Program-made: the position numbers and the translations under genes | Notes under the pieces: generated by a model | Seen by the model: the letters and a program-made list of their open reading frames with translations, nothing else | Databases searched by the model: none | Told to the model about the DNA's origin: nothing | Shown: positions 62,901 to 64,000 of the stretch, piece by piece | How the letters are laid out: every line of letters begins with the position of its first letter | How positions within the stretch are numbered: position 1 is the stretch's first letter | DNA from: Rhodococcus sp. 14-2470-1b | GTDB lineage: Bacteria > Actinomycetota > Actinomycetes > Mycobacteriales > Mycobacteriaceae | Direction of reading: 5' to 3' | NCBI RefSeq assembly: GCF_002259415.1 | Contig: NZ_NPFY01000004.1 | Location: forward strand, 248,001 to 312,000 | DNA: 64,000 nucleotides

Positions 62901-62926
62901 TAACGAAAAGTAACGGAACGATAACG
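62901..62926. promoter_or_regulatory. TAACG direct repeats upstream of the MAA operon
   Basis: TAACG occurs at 62901, 62911 and 62922, spaced 10 and 11 bp, i.e. one helical turn each. Head-to-tail sites of this kind bind response regulators. It lies about 180-200 bp upstream of the operon start. Confidence 0.3.
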
Positions 62927-63049
62927 CCCGTCGGAGATGGGCATGCCACGTCAGCGGCGGGTGGCCGCGATGATGTGGTCGCGCAGCGTGCGGCCGGGAT
63001 CAGGCGGAATGAATCCCGGAGTGGTGAGCCGGAGTGGCGAGCCGAAGTG

Positions 63050-63415
63050 TCAGCCGGCCGCGACAGCAGCGAGCGCGTCCTCGCGCGTCGCGTGAATGGC
63101 CATCACGGACCCCAGCCCGAGCAGTTCGAGAGGGCGACGAGTGGCGGAACCGTCGGCGACGACGGCAATGGCAGTGAGCTCGCCCATCCGGTCGTGCGCT
63201 GCGGCCAGAACGGTCATTGCGCTCGATCCGAGGAATCCCACGCCGGTGAGATCGACGATCAGTGCCGCTGGTGTGGGCGTCAGCGCGGAATCGATCTCCG
63301 ACGCGAAAGACGGTGCGGTACCCAGGTCGATGTCGCCGGTGACGGCGACGATGACGGCGTTGCCGACGACCTCGCGTCCGATGTCGAAGCGAGCTGTGCT
63401 GTCTCGAGCGGGCAC
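63050..63415 (-). CDS. STAS-domain protein (anti-sigma-factor-antagonist-like) 1
   Basis: A 121-residue single STAS domain (VIVAVTGDIDLGTAPSFASEID; ALIVDLTGVGFLGSSAMTVLAAA) with the conserved phosphorylatable Ser in FLGSSA. GTG at 63415 follows GGGAG. Such proteins release sigma-B/F-type sigma factors from anti-sigma kinases in stress or UV responses. No RsbW-like kinase is in the window. Confidence 0.85.
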   Translation of the reverse strand: MPARDSTARFDIGREVVGNAVIVAVTGDIDLGTAPSFASEIDSALTPTPAALIVDLTGVGFLGSSAMTVLAAAHDRMGELTAIAVVADGSATRRPLELLGLGSVMAIHATREDALAAVAAG

Positions 63416-63510
63416 GTGTACTCCCTTGGGGCGATGAAGCGTGTCGGGTCTGTCAATGCGGGCACCGGGCTAGACCACGCGGAAGCAAGCCTACAAGGAG
63501 GCGCCGACGT

Positions 63511-63882
63511 CTACGCGCGGGTGGCAGCGATCGCCGCGAACGCTGCGGGGCGGTCGGCGACTGTCGTGATCACCCGATCCAGACCACTGAGCATGATGGG
63601 TCGCTGCACTACCGAGTGCGGGGCCACCAATACGCCCATCGCACCGGGAGGCAGCGAATCGACAGCACGAACCAGCACACTCACTCCACTCGAGGAGAGG
63701 AATTGGACGCCGGTGAGATCGATCACGAGACCGTATACAGCCTGAGCAGCAGCCGGATAAGCACAATCCGCCAACCTCGGAGCACCGACAAGGTCGAGTT
63801 CTCCCGAAACGACGAGCACCGTGACACCGTCCTGCTCGGACGATTCGACGGCCAATGCCTCGCCCGCAGGCTCGTTCACCAT
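63511..63882 (-). CDS. STAS-domain protein (anti-sigma-factor-antagonist-like) 2
   Basis: A 123-residue single STAS domain (TVLVVSGELDLVGAPRLADCAY; LVIDLTGVQFLSSSGVSVLVRA) with Ser in FLSSSG. It stands 95 bp upstream of the first STAS gene on the same strand; clear sequence difference shows they are not a recent duplication. Both could regulate stress genes, possibly including the adjoining sunscreen operon. Confidence 0.85.
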   Translation of the reverse strand: MVNEPAGEALAVESSEQDGVTVLVVSGELDLVGAPRLADCAYPAAAQAVYGLVIDLTGVQFLSSSGVSVLVRAVDSLPPGAMGVLVAPHSVVQRPIMLSGLDRVITTVADRPAAFAAIAATRA

Positions 63883-64000
63883 GACTCGACGCTACGCGTA
63901 GCGAGTTTCTGCACACGCCCTCCGGATAGCTGACGCGGTCGATGCGTCGAATATCGACTTTCGGGTAACCGGGCGTCATGGCTTCTTTTCGAACATCTCC
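63883..64000. other. edge region without a recognisable gene
   Basis: 118 bp upstream of the second STAS gene. Nothing recognisable as coding; the promoter of the STAS gene should be here. Confidence 0.3.

Larger units (their letters stand above)
62726..63049. other. 324-bp control region of the MAA operon
   Basis: No complete gene. Minus-strand -10 box TAGAAT (62748-62743) stands 17 bp before the HAD start. A short frame read on the minus strand after the STAS stop (TTPGFIPPDPGRTLRDHIIA...) may be the tail of a lost gene; two 14-bp direct repeats (GGAGTGGTGAGCC-like, 63018-63044) lie inside it. Confidence 0.4.

Noticed and set aside
1..64000. tRNA, rRNA, insertion sequences, integrase or prophage genes
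   Set aside because: No cloverleaf with CCA-like acceptor, no transposase or integrase motifs and no flanking target-site repeats were recognised by eye; a covariance-model search would be decisive for RNAs.

Overview
The window is high-GC DNA with dense, often overlapping genes, many GTG starts and several probable leaderless promoters (TANNNT then 6-7 nt to ATG). Protein families match a mycolic-acid actinobacterium of the Rhodococcus/Nocardiaceae type (pobA with an IclR regulator, mce-free catabolic clusters, Tat lipoproteins, many GGDEF proteins). There is no rRNA or tRNA here to prove the genus, so this is an inference. I saw no phage, IS element, CRISPR array or replication origin.

Layout. 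1-2 kb: end of an unknown gene, a CocE-type C-terminal fragment, a LysE exporter and its divergent Lrp regulator, and an rraA remnant. 2-7.4 kb: an acid-CoA ligase / crotonase / SDR operon with 4-nt overlaps, a divergent TetR with a clear palindromic operator, and an MHS-type acid transporter. 7.4-12.3 kb: pobA (4-hydroxybenzoate 3-hydroxylase), IclR, FUSC exporter, FCD-GntR and a divergent TIM-barrel isomerase. 12.4-22.5 kb: mixed chromosomal genes: three-gene neighbourhood of diguanylate cyclase, GNAT-fold protein and ThiF/E1-like protein, then a ThiD/PdxK kinase, DedA, an Escherichia-like dapA, glutaminase-STAS, PAS-GGDEF, Nudix and a secreted GH43-like protein. 22.5-29.6 kb: SDR, DHFR-like protein, a Tat-lipoprotein intradiol dioxygenase followed directly by its own tatA-tatC-tatB set, small proteins and cinA. 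29.6-34.9 kb: ArsR-SRPBCC pair and a phosphonate-type cluster (FAD oxidoreductase, phosphonatase-like HAD with a frameshift, OPA-family transporter, UTRA-GntR).

35-56 kb: a PAS-GGDEF protein, then an 18-kb catabolic island: seven paralogous FMN-dependent (NtaA/DszA/SnaA-type) monooxygenases, an oligopeptide/nickel-type ABC importer whose two ATPase genes lie at opposite ends of the island, two MFS transporters and a UTRA-GntR regulator. Two perfect copies of GGCGTAA-N8-TTACGCC lie in the divergent control region, and a degenerate copy lies in front of the distant ATPase gene, which suggests one regulon. No flavin reductase is visible.

56-64 kb: an AlkD-like DNA-repair protein and a tightly coupled mycosporine-like amino acid (UV sunscreen) operon: non-canonical HAD, MysA-type cyclase, MysB O-methyltransferase, MysC ATP-grasp ligase, MysD D-Ala-D-Ala-ligase-like enzyme and, overlapping mysD, a TauD-family Fe/2-oxoglutarate dioxygenase. 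The last gene is where cyanobacteria carry a different (PhyH-type) tailoring oxygenase, so this is the best candidate for new chemistry. The window ends with two STAS-domain proteins.
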